Notes under the pieces: generated by a model | Told to the model about the DNA's origin: nothing | What the model saw: the letters and a program-made list of their open reading frames with translations, nothing else | The model's database searches: none | Origin: Haplomitrium mnioides | Lineage: Eukaryota > Marchantiophyta > Haplomitriopsida > Calobryales | Direction: 5' to 3' | Assembly: GCA_049999725.1 (NCBI GenBank) | Contig: JBNGIS010004247.1 | Coordinates: 180,829 to 244,828 of the forward strand | DNA length: 64,000 nt | Position numbers and translations under genes: made by a program | Shown here: positions 10,768 through 22,956 of the stretch, piece after piece | Position numbering within the stretch: the first letter of the stretch is position 1 | Layout of the letters: the number at the start of each line of letters is the position of its first letter

Positions 10768-11194
10768 AAAAGCTCCTTTTCGGTATTTCAAAACTCTGTT
10801 CTAAACCTAAGACAGACCTGGACTAGTTGCAAGTGAATAGAAAAAAAAGGAGGAGTGCAAAAACCTGAATCCAAACCAGACCAGCACCCTTCTAAAACAC
10901 TCGAATCGACAAAATGTCAGTCCCTCCTACAACAAGTATCCCATAAACCCTTATTTCGGCGCCAACGGCGACGTGGGGTTGTGTTTTTAGCATAGCACCC
11001 CAAGCGGCAGGGCCAACATAAATTGTTTGGTGACCACAAAGGGATACACTTGTCAAAGTCCATTTAAGGTTGTTGCCTTGAAGGACTTAAAACATGAGGA
11101 GCCACTAACCTTGTCCTTTTGAGCATAAATTTCACTACAACATTGGAACCAGAAATTTTGAGTAAAAAAATCAGAGATTAGAGCTCTTGCTACC
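10768..11194. other. Right flank of copia-A, unrecognised
   Basis: Begins with the AAAAG target duplication. Contains TTTCGGCGCCAACGGCGACG near 10952-10971 and TTTGGTGACCACAAAGGGAT near 11026-11046. The latter looks like the kind of sequence just inside a gypsy LTR, ahead of the gag fossil, but no matching LTR pair was found. No coding signal. Confidence 0.3.
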
Positions 11195-12373
11195 TTGATA
11201 TCATGGAAGGCATTAAGAGGAGCATTGTCCAAGAAATTGGAGGCCAATAACGTCACTTCAAATAGGGGAGGAGCCACCAATTCGGATTGGTTGGATCATT
11301 TATTGAGGGTCAAGATCCGATGGATCATTCCATATGATGAGCTCAAAGATCAAGCTACCCTTGCTTTTATGATTTACTTGAGGAGGATCCTCAACTTTGG
11401 TTACATGAGGTTGAGTACACAGCAGAGGTCAACAAGAAGGCTGCATTCAAACCAGCGTTGCTTTATCCCATTTTGAAGGGAAGAGCACATACCTAGTATG
11501 ACTCTGTCTCCCACGATGTCTACAACTCTTGGGAGGAGTTCACAGAGTCAACTCTTGATGGAGTTTGAAGAGAGTGAGACTCTCACCCACTTGGAAGAGA
11601 TCAGAAAAGAGAGGGGTGAGTCAATGCTTACTTTTTTGGACCGATTTAATGAGTTGCTTTGACAACTCCTCTAGCAGCCTATCGATGAGATGTTGCTCAC
11701 ATGGTTCATGGCAGGACTAAGAAAAAAAGGAGAGAGTATGGATGGAGGTGGCCAAACCCACATGCTTTTGGGAGGCGATTTAAGAGGCCCTGAACTATGA
11801 GACCCAAACAGCGAGGGTGGCATCACCGACAAGTTACCAAAAGGATGCAATCAAGACCAATGGCAAACCTCCTTCCAAATCCAAACATCAAAGAAGTCGA
11901 CAAGAGGTTGAGCAATTTGAGGAAGTGGATCAACAGGGGGATTACCTAGCTGTAATTTCAGCATGTGGGGTGGAAGGACCAGAAAACCCTCAACTGATGG
12001 TGAAGTCACCATGCACGGTGATAGCGTGCACTTCTTCCCTACCTAAATTCAAGGAAGAGGTTGATTCAGACTTCCTCAAACCAGATTTGGAATTTGGTGA
12101 TTAAGCAGAGGTTACAAACTCCAAATTGGAGCTACTTGCCACATGTGAAGACCATGGAGAGGAGGCACGTTGCTTGGATGTTACGAAGGACCATTCGAGT
12201 GAGGGAGAGGGACCAGGCCACCCCATGATGGAAGAATTCAAGGAGGAGCTGGATTGGAGAGAACCTAAACTTGAATTGAAAGGGGAGTGGGCAACTTCTC
12301 TTTCACTTTTCAATGAGTGCCAGCTTGCAGTAGAGGACCAAGGTGAGGCAGATCAAGAGCAAGCCTTAAAATA
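11195..12373 (+). pseudogene. Fossil gypsy-type gag
   Basis: A broken reading frame spread over shifted frames. Recognisable pieces include a segment with LWLHEVEY, a capsid-like segment with KGRAHT and SWEEFTEST, and a later segment RGESMLTFLDRFNELL, which match the general layout of the retrotransposon gag domain (pfam Retrotrans_gag style). The following frames (11817-12104 and 12126-12374) are rich in Glu and Lys and carry no zinc knuckle or protease that I can see. The LTRs are not identified. It may come from a gag-only non-autonomous element or a gypsy whose pol is lost. Assignment is by pattern only. Confidence 0.45.
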
Positions 12374-12374
12374 G

Positions 12375-13459
12375 GAGTGCTCCACCGGTAACTTGCACGA
12401 ATGCCAACGTGAAGTCAAGCAACACACTGAGGTTTAAGTGCACCCACAAGCTGAAGAGGAGGACTACAGAGAGACAGCCAAAGATCTGTCCTTACATAGT
12501 ATAGCAATATTCATCAAACCTCACAAAATAAGCTCACCAAGTATCGTTCCCACGAGGATTATAGGAAATGAGCTATGAAATAACACCAAAAACTAACAAT
12601 TTTGGTCTTTTACGATGTTACACACATACAAAACATAGAACATTCAAGTATCTGGATTGAATGTTACTTCTGACCAAAGAACAGGCATCAAGCTTTTATG
12701 CTTGATAGAAACTCCTACAAAAACCATCCAATCCCATTCACGAATGGATTGTACACTCTTCAACGGGATTTAAACTCTTGTTGGAGAGAGCTTCAAGAAT
12801 TTTCTATCTAAGGAAAACTCAAAAAAAGGACTTAGAAGAGTTCATTTATGGGGAACCACTGAAGAAAACCATAACACGAGGCATTTCTGACCCAGAAATG
12901 TAGAAATTGACAAAAAGAAATTAAATCCCTATTTTAACACAAAGGACAAATGAATTTTGCTAGAGAGACAAATGATTTCCAAGCTCACCAATCATGCAAT
13001 CCAAGAATTTCACTTGCAAACATCACATTCAAGACATGATATCCAAGAATAACAAGTCAATTTAATGAATGCGGAAAATTTCCAACTGATATGTATGAAT
13101 AAATCAAGGACTCTCTTGCAAAATGAGCTTTCCTTGAAAATTGACTAAGAAATCGAACTTTTTGTGTTTATGAAAGAGCATACTAATTGTGACCTCGATG
13201 TGAAAGAACATCCTCCCAAACATNNNNNNNNNNNNNNNNNNNNNNNNNNNNNNNNNNNNNNNNNNNNNNNNNNNNNNNNNNNNNNNNNNNNNNNNNNNNN
13301 NNNNNNNNNNNNNNNNNNNNNNNGACCTCGATGTGAAAGAACATCCTCCCAAACATTGTGTACCTTCCGAAAACTAAAAAAACAAAAATTAAACACTAAA
13401 TGGGTAAAAAGGGAAATTAGCTAAAATAATGCAAACCCCTACAAAAGAAAATTAAAAAC
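12375..13459. other. Unrecognised AT-rich left flank of copia-C
   Basis: No recognisable frame. GTATCGTTCCCACGAGGATT at 12541-12560 resembles a conserved word I associate with plant retrotransposon noncoding regions; that is an impression, not a match. The stretch contains a 100-N gap and ends with the AAAAC target site of copia-C at 13455-13459. Confidence 0.35.
13224..13323. other. Assembly gap, 100 N, with duplicated flanks
   Basis: The 33 bases before the gap (13191-13223) are identical to the 33 bases after it (13324-13356). The gap probably joins two overlapping contig ends that were not merged, so the true sequence may contain this segment once. Confidence 0.9.
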
Positions 13460-13606
13460 TATTAGAGTACATTTAGTAACATATTTAGAAGGATAAGAGG
13501 ATGTTACTTCACGTAGGATTAGGTTACTAATCTATGATTAGTAACTATGTTAGGTTAACCCTAACCTAGGATTAAGTTAACTTAAACATGTGTGGATTAT
13601 CACAAT

Positions 13607-13656
<50 letters not shown>

Positions 13657-13779
13657 GAGTTTGAGAGAAGGGAGGAAGTTTGAGAAGAAGAGAAGAAGGG
13701 GAGGATTTTTCACCATCACCCTATTGTATGAGCTAATGAGGCCACATGTTGCCTGATTGTTGCACGTCACACTACAACA
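13460..13779 (+). repeat. copia-C 5' LTR
   Basis: Starts TATTAGAG (TGTTAGAG in the 3' copy) and ends CACTACAACA, followed by TGTTATCAGCACT as primer-binding region. It is about 35 bp longer than its partner, partly because of an (ATT)n run at about 13608-13656. Three consecutive inverted repeats lie at 13523-13545, 13551-13568 and 13572-13585. Confidence 0.92.
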
Positions 13780-15652
13780 TGTTATCAGCACTTTGTTCTA
13801 GCTGATTTTCACAATATTTATTTATTTTTTAATTTTCAATAATTTTTCTAAATGTTTTTTCTTTAAAATAAAAAAAAAACAAAAACAAGATTTTTCAATT
13901 TTGATTCCTCATATATTATATATATACTATTTTATTTTTCTTTTCTTGTTTCCACTACTCAGAGTTTTCAAATTCTTAAAATTAAATATTATATTATATT
14001 ATATTAAAGAAGAAGGATTTCTTGAAGAGTAGGAGACAATTTGAAAATTTTGAAGAATCCATGTACAATTATAGTCACTTTTGGGTGGGGGGGGGGGGGG
14101 GNNNNNNNNNNNNNNNNNNNNNNNNNNNNNNNNNNNNNNNNNNNNNNNNNNNNNNNNNNNNNNNNNNNNNNNNNNNNNNNNNNNNNNNNNNNNNNNNNNN
14201 NGGAATCGAGGTCGCCCAGTGGAAGCGACCCTCTGCCAACAAGAATCAAAAGTTTTCATCAAGAATCGAAGGAGCCATCAACCAGATTGCATTTTTCTGT
14301 TTTTCCTTGATTCTTTACCATTCTTGAGTAATTTTGGATCAAAGTGATCAGGAGATTGTGCGCAATCCTATTCTGGCGCACACATAAGTTCGAATCAATT
14401 AATTTCATCAAGGATCAAGGGAGATATAATCTTAGATTTCAAACGACTGAAATCTTGAGGAGAATATAGTCGTGAAGAGGAAGCGTGATGTATTGGTGAC
14501 ATGTCAGTGTTTTGAAACAGATTAAACTTTCTTCAAAGGGTCATTAAAGAGTGGAAGCGATGATATATCTCCATTTCAGTTTTGAGGAAGTTTGAAAGTT
14601 CGAAACTGGTGAAAGTTCGAATTTCAACTTTTTTGAAAGTTGGACAGGCAAGGATGGCTATTCGGTGGTGAAATAGTGAGAAATCCTTGTTTCAACACTG
14701 TTTTCTGAAAGTTTGAAGAAGGTCTATCAAAGGTACTAGATTTTACTCCAAAGCTGCTAAGTTTGCCGAGCTTGCATGAAGGAACTCCCAAAGCACCGTT
14801 TTATCCCCAAACCTAAACTATCTACCAAACCTAACTATTCGTGAAGGGGGAGAGTTCTTATTCTTTCAATCGATCTTTATGCGCTCAAATCGATCTATCT
14901 TTCAAATCTGATTACACAGAAAAGATCGCCTCATCTTGGCAAACAATTTGAGCATTCATTTATACATTTTGGCTCAGAAATGAGATCACAGTGACCTTTG
15001 GAAATTCTGGTCTTTTCAAGTAATATAGCATAACATCTATCTTATGCAATTGATTGTTCAAGTGCATGAATTTTTATTTGTGAAGCACATTTGGAGTGAG
15101 AAATACACAAAACTATATTCTCCTAGCTAAATTGTAGAATCTAACTTGTACAATTGACATTCAGATCTGTAGAACTTCAAATTGACATACCCATTCACTC
15201 TGAATCTGTCAATTGAACATTTTTTGGCCCTTAAAATTGTTTATCTGTCTAATTAAAGTCATATTACATTGTTTGACTATTCAAAACAGGTCTATATACC
15301 TGTATTGTCATTCATGTAACCTGTTACTTTGTTTTCACAGAATTTGAAAGTCTGATATTGACATCAGAGCTGTAAACACTACTTGACAAGTTGGAGGAAG
15401 TTTGATGGCATGATATCTAACATTGTCTATAATCTACTTACTGTTTCATCAAATAAACACAGAGTAGGTTATTTAGAAATTCAAAATACAGAATCCACCT
15501 TACTCATTCTATAAGTGGTTTAACAATCCAAACTGATCAGTTGGCTCAGAGATTTATTATAATTGAGCAAGCTAGAGGCCACAACTGATCTAGAGGACTT
15601 GAAATTATTTTTGGGACCATATCAGCTATCAACCTCCATTTTTTGTCAGAAC
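13780..15652 (+). other. copia-C leader, upstream of the copia-B insertion
   Basis: Untranslated leader starting with the primer-binding region TGTTATCAGCACT. It holds a 15-base G run (14087-14101) abutting a 100-N gap (14102-14201); the homopolymer probably broke the assembly. No reading frame is credible. The leader resumes at 22800 after copia-B. Confidence 0.6.
14102..14201. other. Assembly gap, 100 N, next to a poly-G run
   Basis: Preceded directly by 15 G and followed by GGAATCGAGG. True length unknown. Confidence 0.95.
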
Positions 15653-15780
15653 TTAAGCTAGTAGTTAAACTATGAAGTAGTTACATATACCTCATTGTAT
15701 CTTATGTATATCATATAGAGATATAATATATGAGAGTGAGAGTTGGAGGAGAACAAGCATGTCGCATACAATCCACAACA
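15653..15780 (+). repeat. copia-B 5' LTR, 5'-truncated
   Basis: Matches 22672-22799 of the 3' LTR from TTAAGCTAGTAG onward and ends TCCACAACA. It is followed by CGTTATCAGCGCG, the primer-binding region. The first part, TGTTATAAACTATG and following, is absent. Confidence 0.85.
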
Positions 15781-15833
15781 CGTTATCAGCGCGTGAAGAC
15801 TCTAAGAGAGAAAAATTAAATTTTCCATAAAAA

Positions 15834-15933
15834 NNNNNNNNNNNNNNNNNNNNNNNNNNNNNNNNNNNNNNNNNNNNNNNNNNNNNNNNNNNNNNNNNNN
15901 NNNNNNNNNNNNNNNNNNNNNNNNNNNNNNNNN
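15834..15933. other. Assembly gap, 100 N, in the copia-B leader
   Basis: Between the primer-binding region and the gag start of copia-B. The remaining leader, 15934-16428, is AT-rich and noncoding. Confidence 0.95.
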
Positions 15934-16428
15934 TGAAGATATGAGATAACTTCCTACCTTTTTCTTGAAATTTCTAAGAAAACTAATTTTCTAACTTTCT
16001 ATCATAATCTTTTCTAATCTAACAATTAAGTTTCTAAAATCTTCCAAACCTTTCAGAAGTAAATCTGTTTTTGTTTCTATTTCTTTTTTCTGAATGGAAA
16101 CAAACTTAACTAAATCTAACCTTAGAAAAGACTGCAGGAAAAACAGAAATCTAAATCTAACATCAGCAATCTTGTTGTTCTAACCAATAAATTTATTTTT
16201 GTTTTCCCCTCTAAACAAAAACACAATTTCCATTTTTCATACATCCTAAGTAACAAAATAAAAAAGATTACAGCAGAAAAATAACAGGATCATCCCTGTT
16301 CTAGTTTTTCATCACTAACTGTCTTAGTTCCTCGAGCATATGCCAAGAACCTGTTTATAGTTCAAACATAATTAGTAATACTAATTATTCCTCTCCCAAT
16401 TCAACTAATATCAAACAATCTCTGAAAA

Positions 16429-19400
16429 ATGAATACAATAGAAAAGCTAAACTTCAAGGAGTTGACAATAGATGGGGCTAATTACCTTTCATGGAGCCTT
16501 GATGTAGAGGCTCACCTTGCTGCTAAAGGCCTTGAAGACACCATACTAATAGACAAAGGTCCTAGCCTACAGGACAAGGCCAAGGCATTAGTTTTCATGA
16601 GACATCATTTAGCAAACTCTCTTAAAACACAGTACCTCAACGAATATAATCCCAGAACATTATGGGATGAACTGAAAACCAGATTTGATCATATGCGAAT
16701 TATATCCTTACCTGCTGCTCGTCATGATTGGATCAATCTACGAGTCCAGGATTACCGAACAGTTGCAGAATATAATAGAAAGCTCTTCCGAATTGTATCT
16801 CAACTTGCTGTCTGTGGATCTCTAGTAGATGATCTTGAGCAAATTGAAAAAAATTTATCTACATTTCATGCCACAAATTTGGTGTTAGCAGCACAGTATA
16901 GAAACATGAAATTCACGCAATACTCACAGCTTATTGCTCATATGTTGGTCGCTGAAAAGCATCAGATTTTACTTTTAGAGAATTCCAAATTGAGACCACC
17001 TGGAACCCTGCCAGCGCCAACACTACCTGCCATACCAACAACATACAATGTCAATACAAATCGGAGAAATATAAGGGGAAGAGGAATATACAGAATAAGA
17101 GGTGGACGTTTTTCGGGAAGAGGGAGAAACTCCTCTTTTAGAGGACGAAATGTAGGCAGAATGGAAATACTTACCGGGGAAGAGGTTGAGGAAGAAATCT
17201 CTCTATAATTCCATTAAATAGGAATGTGAGATCTCTGAAATGTCATCGATGTGGAACTTTAGGACATGTCAGAACCGAATGTAGAGTACTTGAACATTTA
17301 GCTAGAATATACACAAGTCAAGTAAACAATGCAATGATAGGAACACAAGGAAATTTCATGGAAGTAAATGAAGATCTTACAGAATACATAAGTGTAGCAA
17401 CCTTACCAGAGTCTCCTATTGTTGGGTATGTAAATGAATTGCTTCCTATGGATGAACCTGTAACCTGCATCATAGACAGTGGCACGTCACACTCTATCTT
17501 AAGAAGTAGGAAATACTTTTTATCTATTATACCTTCTAATAGAACTATAACCACTATTACAGGCCAAAAACAGATAGAGAAAGGCCATGGACCAGCCACA
17601 GTTATACTTCCCAGAGGCAAAACTATCCATATCGCCAATGCCATATATGCACCTGCTGCCACATGTAATTTGATTAGCTTTCAAGATATTCAATTACATA
17701 TAAACACTCATACACAACAACAAAGAGAACTCAATATTACTCAGAGAGACTCACAAGGTACACATATTAAAGAAACACTACTTTCACAACCTACTGGTTT
17801 GTATGTGACGCGAATACATACATATCTAACTGAGAAAAATGTCACCAGCATTACAACATTGTGGCATAATAGACTAGAACACCCAAGAACTACTATGTAT
17901 AGAAGAATACTTCAAAACTCAGTTGGTATACCACCAATAGCACGTACACAGGTCATGAAAGGACCATGTGTAGCCTGCTCACAAGGAAAGTTTTTTACAC
18001 ATCCAGCCATATCAAAAACCATTCATACCATTCTTGTATTCTTGGAGCAATTGAATGCCGATGTTTGTGGTCCCATTGAACCATCTAGTGGACCATTTAG
18101 ATTTTTTCTAGTCATAATTGACTCTTCCACTAAATGGTCACAAGTCTCCCTGCTGTCGACCAGAAACTTGGTCTTTGCACGTCTTTTAGCGAATATCTTT
18201 AAATTGAGAGCACAGTTTCTAGAAAATCCAATAAAAACGCTACACGTTGATGGGGTAGGAGAATTCATTTCCAAAATGTTTAATGATTTTTGTCTTATAT
18301 CAGGCATCGAAGCCCAATACCCAGTACCATATGTACATTTTCAGAATAGTATAGCAGAATCTGTCATAAAAAGATTGCAACTAATTGCTCGTCCATTATT
18401 AATGAAATCACGACTCCCAGCTACTGCATGGGGTCATGCAATACTCCATGCAGCAACACTCTTAAAATAAAGACCTTTTGCTTTTAACTCCTTTTCTCCT
18501 CATCACCTAGCATTTGGTTTACATCCAGATGATACACATCTGCGAACCTTTGGATGCCAAGTCTTAGTCCCGATTTTGGGTCCTAAACGTACCAAAATGG
18601 GCCCTCAATGGCAGAAAGGAATATACATTGGTTTTGACTCTCCATCTATAATCCGGTTCTTAGAACCAACCACTGGGGATGTTTACAGAGCAAGATTCCA
18701 AGATTGCCATTTCTTTAAAGATATATATTTACCTTTAGGGCATGAACATAGTTTAGAGACTGTTCATGATCTTCAACTCATATGGAAAACATAGGATACC
18801 TTTTTGAATGATCCTCGCACCAGACAAACAGAGGCTGAGGTTCAACGCATCTTGCATCTACATCAGACTTTAGAGCAATTACCTGACACATTCAATGATG
18901 TTGCAAATGTGTCACGCTCACATGTTGATGCAATTAATGTCCCTGCAAGGATACAACCTTCTAAAAGTATGGCCGCAGATACCATGCCCAAAACTAAGAG
19001 AGGTCGGCCTCCTGGATCTAAAGATACTCGTCCTAGACAGAGACAAAATCCAATACCTATACAGCAACCCTCTTCTGTTCATACACATCTTGAACCAGTA
19101 ATCCCTCATTCACAAGACAATGAGGAAATTTGAATTCAATAAATGAATACATGGAAGATATGGTCAAGACAAAATACTGCCATAGATGATCAGTTCGCAT
19201 TTTTAATATCACAACAAATTACCGGTGATAACTCAGATTCACTTTCAGTTCAAGAAGCACAAAAGCAAAAAGATTGGCCAAAATGGGAGGAAGCCCTTAA
19301 TTCTGAATTGGATTAAAGCGACAAGTTTTTGGCCCTATAATATTTGCGCTAGCAGATATAAGTTTTGTTGGATACAAGTTTGTTTTTGTGAAGAAACGAA

Positions 19401-21246
19401 ATGCATAAGGCAAAGTAGTCAGATACAAAGCCAGACTAGTTGCAAAGGGCTGTACCCAAATTTATGGTCACGATTATGACTTGACATACTCACCGGTGAT
19501 GGATGCCATAACACAGATATACCTGATTGCTTTTGCATTGATTAATAAGCTAGCTATGCATATGATGGATGTTATAACTGCATATCTATATGGCATAATG
19601 GACACTGAAGTTTATATGGATGTGCCCCCCGAACTACTCAAACGAGCAGTATTTCATATTAAGGGGGAGAAATCAAAAACAAATAGCACTGCATTGCAGG
19701 CTGGACTTCATAAAATAACAGATTTGAGCAAAGGAGGACCTTTAGTCCCACATGCTAAGAGCATGATAAGCCATATCCATCTGCCTTTAGTCGATGGCGT
19801 CTCTCCGCCTTTAGTGGACATGACTACTCAGCCTTTAGCTGATGGAAACTCCAGTGGGACTCCTTGAGAGCACTGGAAAGAGCACAAAAAACAGCCAGGA
19901 CCTATAGTCCCGCATTTGCAGAGTGTGCTTTATACACCAGCTCAGCTTTTAGCTGATGCAATTCCCAATGGGCCTCCTTTTGAGCACTCGAAGAGGTCAC
20001 ACATAGAAAATGTGTTGAAAGTTATCAAGGACATTGAAGGCAATGTAACTAAGAAAGTCCTGAAAGATAACAATGGAAAGACCTATGCAATACAAGTGCT
20101 TCGCTCAATCTATGGCTTTAAACAGAGCAGTAGAATCAGGTATAAAAGATTCAAGGCTGAAATGCTCGCCTTAAACTTCATTAATGAAGATATTGCTCCA
20201 TGTCTATTCCTCAAAAAAGAGGACCAAGAATTTATTATTTTATCTATATACGTTGATGATATAACTGTTCTCGACACTCCATCTTTAATTACAAAAACAA
20301 TATCCACAATGAAAACAGTGTTCGATATGAAAGATATTGGTTAGCCAAGTTATTGTCTTGGCATACAGTATGAGTATCTACCCAATGGCATGTTCATTCA
20401 TCAATCAACCTATACGAAAAAGATTCTGAAACAGTTTCATATGCACAACTCACACCCAATGAATACTCCGATGGACTTGAGAACTCTTGATACATCGAAG
20501 GATATGTTTACAAAGCGAAGAGACAATGAACCAATCTTAGGATCTGAAAAACCCTACCTATCAGCGATAGGAGCACTATTATATTTGGCCAACCAGACCA
20601 GGCCAAATATTAGCTTTGTAGTAAGTCTTCTAGCCAGGCATAGCTCTCAACCAACCATTCGACATTGGAACAGTGTGAAGCGATTTTTCAGATACCTGCA
20701 AGGAAATATTGATATGGGTTTTTTTTTCCCAAAGATCTGAGTACAACCATTACTAGATATGCAGATGCAGGATATTTGTCTGACCCTGCAGATGCTAAAT
20801 CTCAAATAGGATATGTCTTTCTACAAGGCAACATAGCTATTTCTTGGAAAAGCATTAAACAATCCCTGACAGCTACATCTTCAAATCACGCTGAGATCAT
20901 TGCTTTATACGAAGCCACCAGAGAGTGTGTATGGCTTAGAAATATGATCGATCACATTCACAAGCACACAGGCTTATCGATTCCTACAGAACCTACAATT
21001 ATATATGAGGATAACAAGCTTTGTGTGGATCAAGTTGCACAAGGTTTTATCAAAGGAGATAGGATCAAGCATATAGCTCCGAAGTTGTTCTATACCGATG
21101 AGCAACATGGGGATAAGATCAAAGTTGAATGGATCCCTTCAGCTCAAAACAGAGCAGATTTGTTCACTAAACCTTTGCTGCCATCACTACATAGAGAGCA
21201 TACCTTAGCCATTGGATTGAGAAAGTTATCTACACTACTGAAATAG
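16429..21246 (+). pseudogene. copia-B gag-pol polyprotein, frameshifted
   Basis: Gag begins at 16429 and runs 259 codons to a frameshift near 17210. The frame resumes with a CCHC knuckle, CHRCGTLGHVRTEC (near 17240-17281), and protease DSG (near 17474). Integrase has the HHCC region (LWHNRLEHP then CVACSQGK), then Asp, Asp and Glu near 18055, 18247 and 18357; a stop follows at 18468-18470. The frame continues to an AT-hook-like KRGRPPGSK (near 18995-19020), with more stops and two frameshifts before RT. The RT active site YVDD is intact (near 20246). An insertion of about 140 residues precedes SIYGFKQSSR. RNase H ends RADLFTKPLLPS at 21246. Capsid, protease, integrase and RT/RNase H roles are as known for Ty1/copia. 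The catalytic residues are better kept than in copia-A, but the frame is worse. Confidence 0.92.
19736..19984 (+). repeat. Stem-loop array inside copia-B RT (about 10 hairpins)
   Basis: Variable arms around a CTTTA-type loop on the coding strand: GGAC/GTCC (19736-19748), CATGC/GCATG with loop TAAGA (19751-19765), CCATCTGC/GTCGATGG with one mismatch (19777-19797), TCCGC/GTGGA with a wobble (19804-19818), TCAGC/GCTGA (19828-19842), CCAGTG/CACTGG with a 14-nt loop (19851-19876), GGAC/GTCC with CTATA (19898-19910), GTGTG/TACAC with a wobble (19923-19937), TCAGC/GCTGA with TTTTA (19942-19956), and a weak CTC/GAG (19974-19984). It sits at the same RT position as the copia-A array. Confidence 0.82.
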
Positions 21247-22620
21247 GAACCAGAATGTCAAATCTAATATCTCAAATATGGATTACTTATCTTCTTTATA
21301 ATGTACTATTGATGAACTCGAGCCCTCTGTCTATCAACATCAGCAGTTGATATTCTACATTAGTCAAACCTGCATCCAAGTCAACAACAATTTTATGTTA
21401 GCTGCACCAACATATTTCAAATTCTCCAGATGCTATTCATATACAGACACTAGCCCATATTTCACAGATATAACATAAAGCTTATTTTTTCACTTTTCCA
21501 GTACTGAAGAATCAACACAATACTTATCTATATTTTTTGCAGCACATCGACATTATTGCTGCATACTTTGAAGATCACAAGTTTTCTTTTTGCATAATTC
21601 TAATCATTTGTTCAGCTCATGGTACACGAAGCAGATCCAGCAGCTCATCTGCAGACGTATTTGACAACTATCAATATATTCCATACAACAGACAACTCCT
21701 CGCAAACCAGGCAAAGTCATAACCATATCAGATTCAGGGGGAGTATATTCGAAAAGCAACATACTAATCAATCAAAAATTCTTCAGCTAACAAGACTAGA
21801 CCTGTATATGAATCAAGAAGAATACAACATTTGTTCGATCGAATACAACGAACAGTACACAGGCCAGCCAGCGTACAATGCACTCAAAGCATCGAGAGGA
21901 AATCCAAGGCACCTTCAACAGAAAGAAAAATGCAGCCCTGCTGTGATTACCTGCACTTACTTTCTCCTTGCTTTCTTCCTGCAATGTGCTTCAGCCTAGA
22001 AAAGCTTACCTTCTTGATGTTGCTGAAGCAACTAGCTTTTGATATTCCTCTGCGATTGTGAGTTGCAGCAAAATTCCTACAACAAGAATTCATACTGCGA
22101 TTCTCCTTCGACTCTCTGCCCTTCTTTTTTTCTGCTGCACGATATCAACCTGTGACTTGCGAGTTGCGACCACCGACCTGCGACTTGCGAGCTACGAGTT
22201 GCAGGATGCGAACTGTTTCACTGAGCACCTCTTGCAGATTGGAGCGCCATTCTCTATAATCTTGTTTTTCTTCTCTTCGTCGACTAATTGCCTCTTCGCG
22301 AACGCACCGCGCGACAGCATATCCATTTCCTAAATGAAAACCTAAGAAAAAAAAAAGTATAGAAATTTTAAAAATTTATGTTTATATTTTTCTTTTTCTT
22401 TAGGTATTTCATCCCCCCCTACAATATCTATAGAGCAAACTTTTACATTTTTTTTATGACCCCTCTTATATGTACGGGTTGTGGAGCTCTTTCCCTTGGA
22501 GATCAAAGAAGGGTTTTAATGAGACCAAACCCAAGATGAACATGGGATCATATTAGGGTTAGCACACCATTTACTTTGTGGTTGATGTTTTTCTCTCTCT
22601 ATACATCGACCAAGGGGGAG
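21247..22620 (+). other. copia-B 3' noncoding region
   Basis: About 1.4 kb between the RNase H stop and the 3' LTR. It contains an extra polypurine-like word, GATTCAGGGGGAGTATATTC (21731-21750), and a stretch at 22150-22215 with repeated TTGCGA/CTGCGA words. The conserved tail block, GAGCTCTTTCCCTTGG then GGGTTTTAATGAGACC, lies at 22486-22528, and the true polypurine tract at 22611-22620. No credible coding frame. Confidence 0.6.
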
Positions 22621-22799
22621 TGTTATAAACTATGCTTAACCCTAATCCATAGTTAATTGCCTTAACCTTAGTTAAGCTAGTAGTTAAGCTATGAAGTAGT
22701 TACATATACCACATTGTATCTTATGTATATCATATAGAGATATAATATATGAGAGTGAGAGTTGGAGGAGAACAAGCGTGTCGCATACAATCCACAATA
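22621..22799 (+). repeat. copia-B 3' LTR, 179 bp
   Basis: Begins TGTTATAAACTATG directly after the polypurine tract CAAGGGGGAG (22611-22620) and ends TCCACAATA. Near its end it carries TATAGAGATATAATATATG, a plausible TATA region. Upstream, at 22490-22528, is the shared copia tail block. Confidence 0.88.
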
Positions 22800-22956
22800 G
22801 TTATAACGTTCTGTTATTGAGTTGTACCTTTCAGATAACTAAAAACACTAAAAGCATTATGTGATTATAGAGCAGAACTCTATAAGCTCTTGAAAATACA
22901 GAATCTTTTTAGTTTTCATTTTTTTCATTTCTTTTCAAACCTTTCAGCTTGTAGGA

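Larger units (their letters stand above)
15653..22799 (+). mobile_element. Ty1/copia element copia-B nested in the copia-C leader
   Basis: Internal coding order gag, protease, integrase, RT, RNase H on the plus strand, closely similar in protein to copia-A (gag starts MNTIEKLNF in both). The 3' LTR is complete (22621-22799). The 5' LTR lacks about its first 51 bases, so the left border is a break rather than an LTR end, and no target duplication can be shown. A 100-N gap (15834-15933) lies in its leader. Confidence 0.88.

Noticed and set aside
13600-13791. Frame with a poly-Asn run on the minus strand
   Set aside because: It is the translation of the (ATT)n microsatellite in the copia-C LTR.
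16429-21246. Copia-B as an autonomous, active element
   Set aside because: Although YVDD and the integrase triad remain, there are several frameshifts and stops, and the 5' LTR is truncated.
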